From: Achromobacter xylosoxidans
Lineage (GTDB): Bacteria > Pseudomonadota > Gammaproteobacteria > Burkholderiales > Burkholderiaceae_B
DNA: 64,000 nucleotides
Direction of reading: 5' to 3'
NCBI RefSeq assembly: GCF_002192695.1
Contig: NZ_MTLG01000002.1
Location: 62,001-126,000 of the forward strand
Shown here: positions 1 to 8,907 of the stretch, piece after piece
Position numbering within the stretch: position 1 is the stretch's first letter
Layout of the letters: each line of letters begins with the position of its first letter
The notes under the pieces: model-generated
Told to the model about the DNA's origin: nothing
Databases searched by the model: none
Seen by the model: only the letters and a program-made list of their open reading frames with translations
Made by a program: the position numbers and the translations under genes

Positions 1-1
1 G

Positions 2-1111
2 ATAGGCTCCGTACCCGCCCGCCTGAACGAAAGGCTGCTGAGCAAGACCGGCGAGGTCGGCATCCGCGGCCGCTTCAATACCGGCCCGATCAAGCATGAA
101 CCGGTGCTGTCGGCCAGCTTCCTCGATATCGATTACTCGTCGGCGCGGGTGCGCTCCACCACCACGGTTTTCTCCGACCTGTACGACCCGGCGGATCTGG
201 CCAAGCCGAACATCCCCAAGCCCAACGATCTGGGCAAGACCAGCGAGACACGGTTGTACAGCGTTGCACTGGCCGACACGCTTTCGGCGATGGACGGCGC
301 GGTGCAGCTGACCGGCGGCTTGCGCCAGCAACGCGTGCAATCGGTGAACTACAACCCCGCGACCGGCGAGCGCGTATCGGACTACGGCAAATCCGCACTC
401 ACCCCGGCGTTCGCGCTGACGGTGAGGCCGACCACGCAACTGGCGCTGTACGGCAACTACATCGAGGGCCTGAGCCAGGGCGGCACGGCGCCGGCCGAGG
501 CCGTGAACGCAGGCGAGACCTTCAAGCCCGGCGTCTCAAAGCAATATGAAGTCGGCGCCAAGTACGACTTCGGCACCGTCGCAACCACCTTGAGCGCGTT
601 CCAGATCGAGCAGCCCAGCGCTTACCTGGACCCGGTTACCTTGCGCTACCAGGCATCCGGCAGGCAGCGCAATCGCGGCGTGGAATTCCTGATTCAGGGC
701 GAGCCGGCACGCCACGTCCGGCTCTTGGGCGGCGTGGCCTACACCGCTGGCGTCCTGACCAAGACGGAAGGCGGCGTCAACGACGGCCACGTCGCGCCTG
801 CCGTGCCGCGCTGGCAGTTCAACGCCTCGGCGGAATGGGATACGCCTTTCGCGCAAGGCCTGACCCTGATGGCGCGCGTGCTGCGCACCAGCACCCAGTA
901 TGTCGATGCGGCGAACACACAGCAGCTGCCCGCCTGGACCCGCTTCGACGTGGGCGCGCGCTACGCGATGAATATCAACCGTACGCCGGTCACCTTGCGG
1001 GCGACGGTGGAGAACGTGTTCAACAAGCACTACTGGCTGTCGGCCGCGCGTGAAGGCCTGACGGTAGCCGCGCCACGCACGCTGCTGCTGTCCGTCACCG
1101 CGGAGTTCTGA
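2..1111 (+). CDS. TonB-dependent outer-membrane receptor, C-terminal part (5' truncated by window edge)
   Basis: The reading frame is open from base 2, so the true start lies before the window. The visible 369 residues have the alternating pattern of outer-membrane beta strands, with ligand-loop-like stretches between them. The protein ends in Ser-Val-Thr-Ala-Glu-Phe, the terminal aromatic signature read by the BAM complex. Receptors of this family import ferric siderophores or similar ligands using TonB energy. The stop overlaps the start of the PepSY membrane protein (TGATG), so the two are translated together, a pairing typical of ferrisiderophore uptake and reduction. The plug domain and TonB box are outside the window, so the ligand cannot be named. 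Confidence 0.85.
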   Translation: MGSVPARLNERLLSKTGEVGIRGRFNTGPIKHEPVLSASFLDIDYSSARVRSTTTVFSDLYDPADLAKPNIPKPNDLGKTSETRLYSVALADTLSAMDGAVQLTGGLRQQRVQSVNYNPATGERVSDYGKSALTPAFALTVRPTTQLALYGNYIEGLSQGGTAPAEAVNAGETFKPGVSKQYEVGAKYDFGTVATTLSAFQIEQPSAYLDPVTLRYQASGRQRNRGVEFLIQGEPARHVRLLGGVAYTAGVLTKTEGGVNDGHVAPAVPRWQFNASAEWDTPFAQGLTLMARVLRTSTQYVDAANTQQLPAWTRFDVGARYAMNINRTPVTLRATVENVFNKHYWLSAAREGLTVAAPRTLLLSVTAEF

Positions 1112-2253
1112 TGCGGCTGCTTGCAGGGAGCGCATCGCCCGCGCGGGCGGTGCGCAGCAAGACCTGGTATCTAGTCCACAAATGGACCAGCCTGGCCTGT
1201 ACCCTCTTCATGCTGGTGGTCTGCGTCTCCGGCCTGCCCTTGATCTTCCACGACGAAATCGTGGAGTGGCTGGACGCTCCGCCGCCCTGGCCCAGCGTCG
1301 CGCCAGACCCGTCCGCGCCCGCTCTCGACGGCCTGATCGCGCAGGCTCTCCACCATCATCCGGCGCATCGCATCGTCGAGGTCGAAGTGGCCGCCCGCTC
1401 GCCCCGCGTCATCCTGGCGCTGGCCCCTGGCGACCAGGCTCCGTCCGGAACATCCTCGATCCAGCTGCACTACGACGCTCGCAACGGCTTGCTGCAGCAG
1501 TCGCTGGATAGCGCCAACGAAGGCCTGGGCACGCGCGCCATGACCATCATGACGCGCTTGCACATTGATCTCTACGCGCTCCTTCCCGGCCAGCTATTTT
1601 TGGGATTCATGGCCCTGCTCTTCGCGGTGGCGGTGATATCCGGCGCCGTCCTCTATCACCCCTACATGAAGAAAACCCCGTTTGGCACCGTCCGCGCCAC
1701 GCGCGCCAAGCGCTTGAAGTGGCTGGACCTGCACAACCTCCTGGGAATCGTCACCTTGGTCTGGGCGCTGATGATGGGCGTCACTGGCGCCATCCACGAA
1801 CTGGCCGTGCCACTCTTCCGATACTGGCTGTCCCACGACGTCCAGGCCGCGGTGGCGACGGCCGACGGCCATCCGACCGCCGACCCGTCGCAACTGGCCT
1901 CGACGCAACAGGCTTACGCCACCGCGCGGGCTGCCGTCCCTGGCCGTGTGGTGGAGTCCCTGCGCTTCCCGGACGCGGGCCTGGGCCTGCCCCACCACTA
2001 CCTGCTGTGGGCCAAGGGTGAAACGCCGCTGGCCGCCGAGCTCTTCGACGGTGTCCTGGTGGACGCGCGGACGGGCCGCTTGACCGCGGTACTCGAAATG
2101 CCCTGGTACCTGCGCGTACTGCAATTTTCGCGGCCGCTGCACTATGGCGACACCGCCGGCCTGCCGCTGAAGTTGATCTGGGCCGCGTTGGACCTGATCA
2201 CGATAGTGGTCCTGGGCAGCGGCCTCTACCTGTGGCGCAAGCGCAAGAACTAG
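1111..2253 (+). CDS. PepSY-associated TM protein (iron-regulated membrane protein, possible ferric reductase)
   Basis: 380 residues with four clear membrane segments, near residues 25-46, 165-190, 205-230 and 352-378, and a long periplasmic part between the first two. Histidines sit at segment borders (His-Lys-Trp near residue 23, Leu-His-Ile near 150, Asp-Leu-His-Asn near 206), as in PepSY_TM proteins thought to reduce imported ferrisiderophores at the inner membrane. The start codon overlaps the stop of the TonB receptor. The C-terminus is Arg/Lys-rich and probably cytoplasmic. The last four bases (CTAG) also contain the stop of the convergent LysR gene. The reductase role is inferred from the family and the pairing. 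Confidence 0.8.
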   Translation: MRLLAGSASPARAVRSKTWYLVHKWTSLACTLFMLVVCVSGLPLIFHDEIVEWLDAPPPWPSVAPDPSAPALDGLIAQALHHHPAHRIVEVEVAARSPRVILALAPGDQAPSGTSSIQLHYDARNGLLQQSLDSANEGLGTRAMTIMTRLHIDLYALLPGQLFLGFMALLFAVAVISGAVLYHPYMKKTPFGTVRATRAKRLKWLDLHNLLGIVTLVWALMMGVTGAIHELAVPLFRYWLSHDVQAAVATADGHPTADPSQLASTQQAYATARAAVPGRVVESLRFPDAGLGLPHHYLLWAKGETPLAAELFDGVLVDARTGRLTAVLEMPWYLRVLQFSRPLHYGDTAGLPLKLIWAALDLITIVVLGSGLYLWRKRKN

Positions 2254-3140
2254 CGAAGCAGACGATGCGAGCCATCGGCGGATGGCGCCGCGCGGACCAG
2301 GCATTCTGCCATCTTGCCCCTCACGCTTGCCGCGTCGAACGGCAGCCGCCCGATGATGCCGATCTCGCGGTAGAAGGCGGCCTCATCCAGGGACACCAGG
2401 CGCAAGCCGTCCAGATCCAGCCCCAACAAGCGCGGCAGCAGCGCCACCCCCAGACCATGCCGCACCATGTTGGCGATGGCCTCGATCTCGTCGAGTTCCA
2501 CCGCCTCGTGCACCCTGATGCGTTGCTTTTTCAGAAACAGATCCACTCCCCGTCCGCCGAACGAGGCCCGGTCGTAGCGGATGAACGGCTGCGTGGCCAA
2601 CAGCTCGCGCCAAGGCGCCGGCGCCATCGATTCTGGCATCGCCAGCACCATTTCCTCGCGCAGCAGCGGCTGCCAGCCTAATTCCGGCGGCAAGGCGAAC
2701 GGCGGCCGGATCAGCAACGCCATGTCCACCTCGCCCGCATCCACCTGACCCAATAGCGACAGCGACACGCCAGGCACGATCCGCACACGCACGTCGGGAT
2801 AGCCCGCCCGGAACTCTCCCAGCGCCTGCACCAACAGATCCTGCTGCACCGAGGCGATCGCGCCGATGCGCAGCGATCCACTGACATGCCCCGCGCCGGC
2901 CGTGGCCGCCATGCGCTCAGCCATCGCCACCAGTTCCTCCGCCTGCGGCAGCATTTCGCGCCCATGGATGTTCAGCACGGCCGCGCGGGCGCTGCGGTCG
3001 AACAGCGCCACGCCCAGGTATTCCTCCAGGCGCTTGATCTGGGCGCTGACGGCCGACTGGGTCAGCCCCAATTGAGCGCCGGCGCCAGTGAAGGTGCCGT
3101 CCCTCGCCACCGCCAGAAAGGTCTTGAACTCTTTGATCAC
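2250..3140 (-). CDS. LysR-family transcriptional regulator
   Basis: An N-terminal winged helix (FKTFLAVARDGTFTGAGAQL followed by TQSAVSAQIKRLE) and a C-terminal substrate-binding fold of normal LysR length. I chose the GTG at 3140 because it gives Met-Ile-Lys-Glu-Phe-Lys, the usual spacing before the helix-turn-helix. An upstream TTG at 3185 would add 15 poorly conserved residues. No strong ribosome site separates the two. The gene diverges from the VOC gene across an AT-rich spacer (3141-3291), where it probably controls both promoters. The inducer is unknown. Confidence 0.85.
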   Translation of the reverse strand: MIKEFKTFLAVARDGTFTGAGAQLGLTQSAVSAQIKRLEEYLGVALFDRSARAAVLNIHGREMLPQAEELVAMAERMAATAGAGHVSGSLRIGAIASVQQDLLVQALGEFRAGYPDVRVRIVPGVSLSLLGQVDAGEVDMALLIRPPFALPPELGWQPLLREEMVLAMPESMAPAPWRELLATQPFIRYDRASFGGRGVDLFLKKQRIRVHEAVELDEIEAIANMVRHGLGVALLPRLLGLDLDGLRLVSLDEAAFYREIGIIGRLPFDAASVRGKMAECLVRAAPSADGSHRLLR

Positions 3141-3291
3141 GATCAATAATTTCGATGCTAAGAAAAGAAAAATATCGTTTTTCAATCAAAAAAACAATAC
3201 TTAAACTAGGCACTGATGCCAAGCCTGCGCAGTCTTGCGATGGCCCGCAATCTGTTCGATCATTTTTCCTTTGCCTGACCCGGAGCCTTCC
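3141..3291. promoter_or_regulatory. Divergent promoter region, LysR/VOC
   Basis: AT-rich spacer between the divergent LysR and VOC genes, with an A-tract and TTAAAC-like stretches around 3180-3210, unlike the GC-rich flanks. This is where a LysR protein would bind to regulate itself and its target. I could not assign a specific T-N11-A operator. Confidence 0.4.
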
Positions 3292-3723
3292 ATGACCGCT
3301 CAAACCAACCTGCCGCCGTTCCACCTCGCCTTCCCGGTCCGCGACCTGGCCGAAGCCCGCGCCTTCTATGGCGAAAAACTAGGCTGTCCGGAGGGCCGCA
3401 GCTCGCCCGAATGGATCGACTTCAACTTCTACGGCCACCAGATCGTCGCCCACCTGGCGCCCAGCGAATGCGGCCACAAGGCCACCAGCGCCGTGGACTC
3501 GCACAATGTGCCGGTGCGCCATTTCGGCGCCGTGCTTTCCATGGAACAATGGGAAGCGATGGCGAAGCGTCTGACCGACGCCGGCACCGAATTCGTCATC
3601 GAGCCCTACATCCGCTTCAAGGGTGAAGTCGGCGAACAAGCCACCATGTTCTTCCTGGATCCGTCGGGCAACGCGCTGGAATTCAAGGCGTTCAAGAACC
3701 TGGATTCCCTGTTCGCCAAGTAA
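3292..3723 (+). CDS. VOC (glyoxalase/dioxygenase superfamily) protein
   Basis: 143 residues, one complete VOC unit with two beta-alpha-beta-beta-beta modules. The sequence [20 protein letters not shown] opens the first module, and [16 protein letters not shown] is the signature end strand of the second, supplying a Glu ligand. The His in HLAF and in GHQIVAHL are candidate metal ligands. The ATG at 3292 is used; the longer open frame from 3235 has no VOC features. The gene lies 18 bases before pxpB and opposite a LysR gene. The substrate is unknown; VOC proteins of this size include lyases, dioxygenases and epoxide-opening enzymes. Confidence 0.8.
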   Translation: MTAQTNLPPFHLAFPVRDLAEARAFYGEKLGCPEGRSSPEWIDFNFYGHQIVAHLAPSECGHKATSAVDSHNVPVRHFGAVLSMEQWEAMAKRLTDAGTEFVIEPYIRFKGEVGEQATMFFLDPSGNALEFKAFKNLDSLFAK

Positions 3724-3741
3724 TCCGTCTCTACAGGTTTC

Positions 3742-4479
3742 GTGTCGTTGAACGCAAATTCAGAACCTCCTTCTCCGGCCGAAACCTCGTGGCGCATCCT
3801 GCCCCAGGGTGACCGCTGCCTGATCGTTTCCTTTGGCGACCAGATCGACGCGGGCGTGGGCAGAACCTGTCTGGCCGCGGCCGGCAAGCTGCGCGATGCG
3901 CGGCTTCCCGGCGTGACCGACGTGGTGCCGTCGTTCGTCGCGGTGGCGGTGCACTACCGTCCCGGCGCCAGCGGCGGCCCCACTTACCCGCAACTGGCCG
4001 AACGCATCGGCCAACTGCTGTCCGAAGGCATCGCCGCGGACGCTCTGGGCGGACGCGAGATCGACATCCCGGTCTGCTACGGCGGCGAACACGGTCCCGA
4101 CCTGGCCGAGGTGGCCGAGGCCGCCGGCCTCACGCCCGAAGGCGTCATCGCACTGCACAGCCAGCCCCGCAGCATGGTCTTCATGCTGGGCTTCGCGCCC
4201 GGGCATGCCTATCTAGGCGTGCACGACGAGAAACTGAATATCCCCCGCCGCGCCTCGCCGCGCACCGCGGTGCCGTCCGGCGCCGTGGCGGTGGCCAACC
4301 GGCAGACCGTGATCTACCCGAACCGCCTGCCGGGCGGCTGGAACATCATCGGCGCCACGCCGCTCACCATGTTCGACCCGGCCCGCGACCCCGCCGCCCT
4401 GCTGCAACCCGGCGACTCGGTCCGCTTCGTGCCCATCGGGCCCGAGGAATTCGACCGCATCAGGGGAACCCAGGCATGA
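3742..4479 (+). CDS. pxpB: 5-oxoprolinase subunit B (KipI family)
   Basis: 245 residues with the KipI/allophanate hydrolase subunit 1 fold. The motif HSQPRSMVFMLGFAPGHAYL near residues 140-158 is diagnostic, as is the PRRASPRTAVPSGAVAVANR stretch. With PxpC and PxpA it forms the ATP-dependent 5-oxoprolinase that opens pyroglutamate to glutamate in the cytoplasm. The start is GTG at 3742. The stop overlaps the pxpC start (ATGA), so the subunits are coupled. The order pxpB-pxpC-pxpA is the usual bacterial arrangement. Confidence 0.93.
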   Translation: MSLNANSEPPSPAETSWRILPQGDRCLIVSFGDQIDAGVGRTCLAAAGKLRDARLPGVTDVVPSFVAVAVHYRPGASGGPTYPQLAERIGQLLSEGIAADALGGREIDIPVCYGGEHGPDLAEVAEAAGLTPEGVIALHSQPRSMVFMLGFAPGHAYLGVHDEKLNIPRRASPRTAVPSGAVAVANRQTVIYPNRLPGGWNIIGATPLTMFDPARDPAALLQPGDSVRFVPIGPEEFDRIRGTQA

Positions 4480-5471
4480 GCGTCGCCGTGATCAAGCCCG
4501 GCATGCTGTCCAGCTTCCAGGACCGCGGCCGCGAGGGCTACCAGCACCAGGGCATCCCGGCCGCCGGCGCCATGGACGAGCGCGCGCACCGGCTGGCCAA
4601 CGCGCTGGCCGGCAACCAGGACGAACACGCCACGCTGGAAATGACCCTGACGGGCCCGACCCTGCGCTTCGACGCGGCGGCCTGTTTCGCGCTGGCCGGC
4701 GCCGACCTGGGCGCCACGCTCAACGGCCAGGACATCCCGGTCCACCGCCCCCTGGTGGCGCGGGCCGGCGACACCCTGGCCTTCGGCGCCAGGCCGGCCG
4801 TGGGCGTGCGCGGCTATCTCGCGGTGCACGGCGGTTTCGCGTTGCCGCGCGTCATGGGCAGCGAAAGCACTTACCTGCGCAGCGGCTTCGGCGGCTTCCA
4901 GGGGCGCGCGCTGGCCAAGGGCGACCAGGTGCCGCTGCATGCGCCTCTGGCCGCCGGCCGCGACCTGGACGCCTTGCAGGAAGCGTTGTGGAACCAGCGC
5001 GTCTACCTGCCGGCGGCGCTGGGCGCCAAGCGCCGCGAATTCATCCGTTTCCTGCCCGGCAGGCACTGGGAAGAATTCTCCGAAACCACCCGCCAGGCCT
5101 TCTGCGGCGACGCCGAATTCCGCATCAGCCCGCAGTCCGACCGCATGGGCTACCGCTTGCTGGGCCCGACGCTGTCCATGAGCCAGCCGCGCCAGATGTT
5201 GTCGGAAGCCGCCAGCTTCGGCACGGTGCAGGTGCCCTCGGGCGGCGAGGCCATCATCCTCATGGCCGACCGGCAGACCACCGGCGGCTACCCCAAGATC
5301 GCGCAGATCGCCACGGTGGACCTGCCCGTCCTGGCGCAGTGCGCGCCAGGCCAGACGCTGCGCTTCCAGCTGATCGAACTGGCAGAAGCGCAACGTCTGG
5401 ACGGCGAACGCGAACGCGCCTTCACGCAATTGCAGGACGCGCTGGCGCCGTTGCGCGCGCTCCTGGCCTAG
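4476..5471 (+). CDS. pxpC: 5-oxoprolinase subunit C (KipA family)
   Basis: 331 residues, allophanate hydrolase subunit 2 / KipA family. The N-terminal stretch SSFQDRGREGYQHQGIPAAG followed by AMDERAHRLAN is the family signature, and QSDRMGYRLLGP is the conserved central motif. It is the partner of PxpB in 5-oxoproline phosphorylation and ring opening. The gene overlaps pxpB by four bases and ends 13 bases before pxpA. The length is normal. Confidence 0.93.
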   Translation: MSVAVIKPGMLSSFQDRGREGYQHQGIPAAGAMDERAHRLANALAGNQDEHATLEMTLTGPTLRFDAAACFALAGADLGATLNGQDIPVHRPLVARAGDTLAFGARPAVGVRGYLAVHGGFALPRVMGSESTYLRSGFGGFQGRALAKGDQVPLHAPLAAGRDLDALQEALWNQRVYLPAALGAKRREFIRFLPGRHWEEFSETTRQAFCGDAEFRISPQSDRMGYRLLGPTLSMSQPRQMLSEAASFGTVQVPSGGEAIILMADRQTTGGYPKIAQIATVDLPVLAQCAPGQTLRFQLIELAEAQRLDGERERAFTQLQDALAPLRALLA

Positions 5472-5484
5472 AAAGGAATTTGCC

Positions 5485-6252
5485 ATGACCACCCGCATCG
5501 ACATGAACTGTGACATGGGCGAAAGCTATGGCGCCTGGACCATGGGCAACGACGCGGCGGTGCTGCAGTTCGTCAGCTCCGCCAATATCGCCTGTGGCTT
5601 CCATGGCGGCGACCCGGCCACCATGCGCAAGACCGTGGCGGCCGCGCTGGCGCGCGGCGTGGCGCTGGGCGCGCACCCCAGCCTGCAGGACCTGGCCGGG
5701 TTCGGACGCCGCGTCATCCAGATCAGTCCCGACGAAGCCTACGACATCGTGGTCTACCAGATCGGCGCGCTGGCCGGCGTGGCCGCCTCCCAAGGCGCGC
5801 GGCTGCACCACGTGAAGGCGCACGGCGCGCTCTACAACATGGCCGCCAAAGACGAAGGACTGGCGCGCGCGATCTGCCAGGCCGTCAAGGACGTGGACGC
5901 CTCGCTGATCCTGTACGGGCTGGCGGGCAGCAAGCTGATCGACGCGGCCCGCGCCATCGGCCTGGCCGCCGCCAACGAAGTCTTTGCCGACCGCTCCTAC
6001 CAGGACGACGGCTCGCTCACGCCGCGCAACCGCGCGGGCGCAATGATCGAAGACCTGGATCAGGCGGTGGCGCAGGTGGTGCGCATGGTGCGCGAAGGCA
6101 AGGTCCGCTCGGTCGACGGCAAGGACGTGCCGGTGCAGGCGGACACGCTCTGCATCCATGGCGACCAGCCCAACGCGCTGATTTTCGCCGACGGCATCCG
6201 CAAGGCGCTGGAACAGGCGGGCATCGAAGTCCGCACGCCCCCGAGGGCTTAG
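5485..6252 (+). CDS. pxpA: 5-oxoprolinase subunit A (LamB/YcsF family)
   Basis: 255 residues of the LamB/YcsF family, opening with IDMNCDMGESYGAW and containing the conserved ANIACGFHGGDP and VKAHGALYNMAA motifs. It completes the PxpABC enzyme. An AAAGGA ribosome site stands six bases before the ATG. The stop codon lies inside the first unit of a 15-base tandem repeat that also holds the stop of the convergent GntR gene. Confidence 0.94.
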   Translation: MTTRIDMNCDMGESYGAWTMGNDAAVLQFVSSANIACGFHGGDPATMRKTVAAALARGVALGAHPSLQDLAGFGRRVIQISPDEAYDIVVYQIGALAGVAASQGARLHHVKAHGALYNMAAKDEGLARAICQAVKDVDASLILYGLAGSKLIDAARAIGLAAANEVFADRSYQDDGSLTPRNRAGAMIEDLDQAVAQVVRMVREGKVRSVDGKDVPVQADTLCIHGDQPNALIFADGIRKALEQAGIEVRTPPRA

Positions 6253-6291
6253 GCGCGGCCGGCTTTAGGCGCGGCCGGCTTAGGCGCGGCC
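6246..6291. repeat. Three tandem copies of a 15-16 base unit spanning two convergent stop codons
   Basis: The unit GGCTTAGGCGCGGCC occurs at 6246-6260, 6261-6276 (one extra T) and 6277-6291. The stop of pxpA (TAG, 6250-6252) lies in unit 1. The stop of the minus-strand GntR gene (TAA, 6280-6282) lies in unit 3. Each unit can supply a stop on either strand, so copy number can change without opening either gene. Confidence 0.9.
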
Positions 6292-6981
6292 GTAACGCTG
6301 CACCGGTTCTTCCCCGTCCTGCAGCGAGGCGTAGCGATACGCTTCCACCACGCTGGGCAGCACATCCGCCAGATAGCTGCGCGTCAGATTGGCCGCGCGC
6401 TCGACATCGCGGCCGGCCAAGGCCTCGATGACGCCGCTGGTGCAGGCCTGGATGCCGCTGAACGGCAGCGCCTGCCTGGCCAGCAGGTAGCGCAGCGGTT
6501 CGATCTGCTCGTAAAGCTTGCTGAGCATGTCGGCAAGCGGGGTATTACCCGTGCTGCGGGCCGCGGCCAGGTAGAACGCGCAGGCCGAGGCAATGGCGGC
6601 GCGTCCATCGCCCGAGGCCAGCGCGGCCCCGATGGCGGCATCATGGACGCGCAGTTCGGCCAGCAGCGGCGCCTGATCGGCCGCCTCTGCCGCCTGGCGG
6701 ATGCAATAGGCCTCGAGTTCAGCGCGCAACTGGTAAAGATGGCGGATCTGCGCCTCGGTGTAGAGCGTGACCCTGAAGCCCTTGCGCTGAATATGGGTGA
6801 CCAGGCCGCTCAGCTCCAGCAGGCGCAGCGCTTCGCGGATCGGGCTGCGGCTGGTGCCGAAACGCTGCTCCAGTTCTTGTTCGCGCAGGGGCTGGCCCGG
6901 CCGGATGGAGCCGTCCACGATCAATTCACGAATCTGTTCCTGCAGGAAATACGGAATCGTGGCGGGCGCTTTGACGTCCAA
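6280..6981 (-). CDS. GntR-family regulator, FadR/FCD subgroup
   Basis: 233 residues: a winged helix in the first 75 residues (LREQELEQRFGTSRSPIREA, LLELSGLVTHIQRKGF) followed by an all-helical FCD ligand domain. A TTG at 6981 is chosen because AAGGGGAG (6986-6993) lies four bases before it. The next upstream candidate (7053, also TTG) adds 24 residues unlike the family and has no ribosome site. The gene is convergent with pxpA and may control 5-oxoproline use, but no operator was identified, so that link rests on position only. Confidence 0.83.
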   Translation of the reverse strand: MDVKAPATIPYFLQEQIRELIVDGSIRPGQPLREQELEQRFGTSRSPIREALRLLELSGLVTHIQRKGFRVTLYTEAQIRHLYQLRAELEAYCIRQAAEAADQAPLLAELRVHDAAIGAALASGDGRAAIASACAFYLAAARSTGNTPLADMLSKLYEQIEPLRYLLARQALPFSGIQACTSGVIEALAGRDVERAANLTRSYLADVLPSVVEAYRYASLQDGEEPVQRYGRA

Positions 6982-7090
6982 TCGGCTCCCCTTGTACTGC
7001 GCAATGCATGGTATGAGACTTCGTGAAGATACTAGAAATCTCTTGAAACACAAATAAGAAAATTGTTGCAGGGCGTCCTGCCGCCCCGCC

Positions 7091-7729
7091 TCAGTCCCAG
7101 TCGTCCCGGTACACGAACTTCGGCATCTGCCAATTGAAGCGCAGGGCCAACAGGCGCACCGCCAGGCCCGCGGCCAGCGCGATCGGCACCGCGGCGTTGG
7201 CGGACAAGCCCAGAGCCTGCGAGCCCAGGTACAGTCCGCCGGTCACGAAGGACACGCTGGCATAGAGTTCCTTGCGGAACAGCAGCGGCACCTCGTTGCA
7301 CAGCACGTCGCGCAAGACCCCGCCGGCGCAGCCGGTGATCATGCCGCTGATCAGCACCACCGTGATAGGCAACTGCATCAGCTGCGCCACCTGGCAGCCG
7401 ATGACCGTGAACGCCACCAGGCCCAGCGCATCGGCCAGCAGGAACACGCTGCGCAGGCGCCGCATGACCGGCGCGATCAGGGCGGTGACGATCGCGGCGC
7501 CCGCGGTCATCCAGAGATACTCGGGATGGACCACCCAGGTCAGGGGGTAATGCCCCAGCAGCACGTCGCGCAGCGAGCCGCCGCCCAGCGCCGTCACGCA
7601 GGCAATGATGCAGACGCCCATCCAGTCCATGTCGCGCCTGCCGGCCGAAAGCGCCGCAGTCATCGCTTCCGCCACGATGGCGACGAGATACAACGTGTGC
7701 AGCAAGGCGGGAGACAGATCCGGAAACAT
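7091..7729 (-). CDS. TRIC/UPF0126 family trimeric cation channel-like protein
   Basis: 212 residues, about seven membrane segments and an internal duplication. Each half carries the conserved glycine-rich motif (TALGGGSLRDVLLG and GCAGGVLRDVLC), where the kinked helices of prokaryotic TRIC channels meet. It should sit in the inner membrane as a monovalent-cation channel. The gene stands alone, about 100 bases before the downstream GntR gene. The family assignment is firm; the physiological role is not known. Confidence 0.88.
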   Translation of the reverse strand: MFPDLSPALLHTLYLVAIVAEAMTAALSAGRRDMDWMGVCIIACVTALGGGSLRDVLLGHYPLTWVVHPEYLWMTAGAAIVTALIAPVMRRLRSVFLLADALGLVAFTVIGCQVAQLMQLPITVVLISGMITGCAGGVLRDVLCNEVPLLFRKELYASVSFVTGGLYLGSQALGLSANAAVPIALAAGLAVRLLALRFNWQMPKFVYRDDWD

Positions 7730-7828
7730 GGGCAGGCAGGAAGTTGGACTGGCCCCATTGTATTAAGCCGGCGGCGCGGCGGGCGGCCATTGCCTGCGCG
7801 CCCGCCATCCCTTACGCTCGACTTTGCG

Positions 7829-7842
7829 TTGATATCTATCAA
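7829..7842 (+). promoter_or_regulatory. FNR/ANR box of the uspA promoter
   Basis: TTGATATCTATCAA matches the FNR consensus TTGAT-N4-ATCAA at every specified base and is a perfect palindrome. Its centre (7835.5) lies 30 bases before a TATAAT-like GACAAT at 7865-7870. A start near 7877 would place the box at -41.5, the class II activation position. The uspA ATG follows at 7953. Confidence 0.8.
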
Positions 7843-7952
7843 GTCCCCCTCCGCGCAGCCGCGGGACAATGGGGATAAGGCCCGCGAGGGCGGAACGGCT
7901 GGAACGCACGCATGCGGGAGTCGGCGGTCCAGCCACAACCGGGAGAGAACGT

Positions 7953-8822
7953 ATGACACAGCAAACTGGCCCCATCCTGCTCGCCACCGACCTGAGCGCG
8001 CGCGGCGACCGCGCCCTGGACCGCGCGCTGCAACTGGCCAAGGAACTCGGCACCAAGCTCATCGTCCTGCATGTCATGGAGTCCCATGCCACGCCGGCCC
8101 GCCTGACCACGCCCGTGTGGCGGCGCCTGTCGACGGACCACAAGGCCCTGGCCGAGCGCGAGCTGGCCGACGACCTGGCCGCCGCCGACGTGCCCACCGA
8201 AGTGGTCGTGGTCAGCGGCGATCCGCTGGTCCGCATCATGGAAACCGCCGACAGCTATGGCTGCTCGCTGATCGTCACCGGCACCGCGCGCGATGAAACA
8301 CTGGGCCGCCTGCTGCTGGGCACCACGGTCGAAAAGCTGGCGCGCCAGGCACGCCAGCCGGTGCTGGTGGTCAAGACCCGTCCGCGCCGTCCGTACCGCG
8401 ACGTGCTGGTCGCCACCGACTTCTCCGCCGGCTCGCGCCAGGCGCTGCGTGCCGCGCTGCAACTGGTGCCGAACGCAGCCCTGACGCTGTTCCACTCCTA
8501 TGACGTCCCCTTCCAGGGCAAGAACGTGCCGGACGACGCCATTACCCGCAGCTTCTACAAGGCTGCCGAGCAGAGCGCCCGCGAGTTCATCGCCGAAACC
8601 CCCGAACTGGCCCAGGTCGCCGCCCCCACGGTGGTGCTGGAAAGCGGCCAACCGGAAACCGTGCTGTCGGAATACTCGTTCAACCACCGCTCCGACCTGG
8701 TCGTGACCGGCACCCACGGCCGCACCGGCATCCTGCGCACCGCCATCGGCAGCGTGGCCGAACGGCTGCTGGAGTCCCTGCCCAGCGACGTGCTGATCGT
8801 CAGGCTGCTTGGCGACGAATAA
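7953..8822 (+). CDS. Tandem-domain universal stress protein (UspA family)
   Basis: 289 residues made of two Usp domains. The first starts at PILLATDLSARGDRALDRAL and the second at RDVLVATDFSAGSRQALRAA. The second ends with GTHGRTGILRTAIGSVAERL, the G-2x-G-9x-G(S/T) ATP-binding signature; the first has the degenerate GTARDETLGRLLLGTTVEKL. The ATG at 7953 follows GGGAGAG at a good distance; the 28-codon extension upstream has no Usp features. An FNR box lies about 110 bases upstream, which fits low-oxygen induction of Usp proteins in related bacteria. It ends before a strong terminator. Confidence 0.92.
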   Translation: MTQQTGPILLATDLSARGDRALDRALQLAKELGTKLIVLHVMESHATPARLTTPVWRRLSTDHKALAERELADDLAAADVPTEVVVVSGDPLVRIMETADSYGCSLIVTGTARDETLGRLLLGTTVEKLARQARQPVLVVKTRPRRPYRDVLVATDFSAGSRQALRAALQLVPNAALTLFHSYDVPFQGKNVPDDAITRSFYKAAEQSAREFIAETPELAQVAAPTVVLESGQPETVLSEYSFNHRSDLVVTGTHGRTGILRTAIGSVAERLLESLPSDVLIVRLLGDE

Positions 8823-8837
8823 GCCCATCCGGCAATG

Positions 8838-8867
8838 AAAAACGGCGCCTCGGCGCCGTTTTTTTTG
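8838..8867. terminator. Rho-independent terminator between uspA and ampG, probably bidirectional
   Basis: The stem CGGCGC/GCGCCG with loop CTCG (8844-8859) is followed by eight T bases on the plus strand. A run of A bases at 8839-8843 gives a shorter T run on the minus strand. It sits between convergent genes and can stop both. Confidence 0.9.
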
Positions 8868-8907
8868 CGGTGCTCTCCGAGCCGCCTGGCTGGCGCCGGA
8901 TTCGGCC

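Noticed and set aside
2250..2253. CTAG shared by two convergent stop codons
   Set aside because: A simple economical overlap, common in compact genomes; not evidence of special function.
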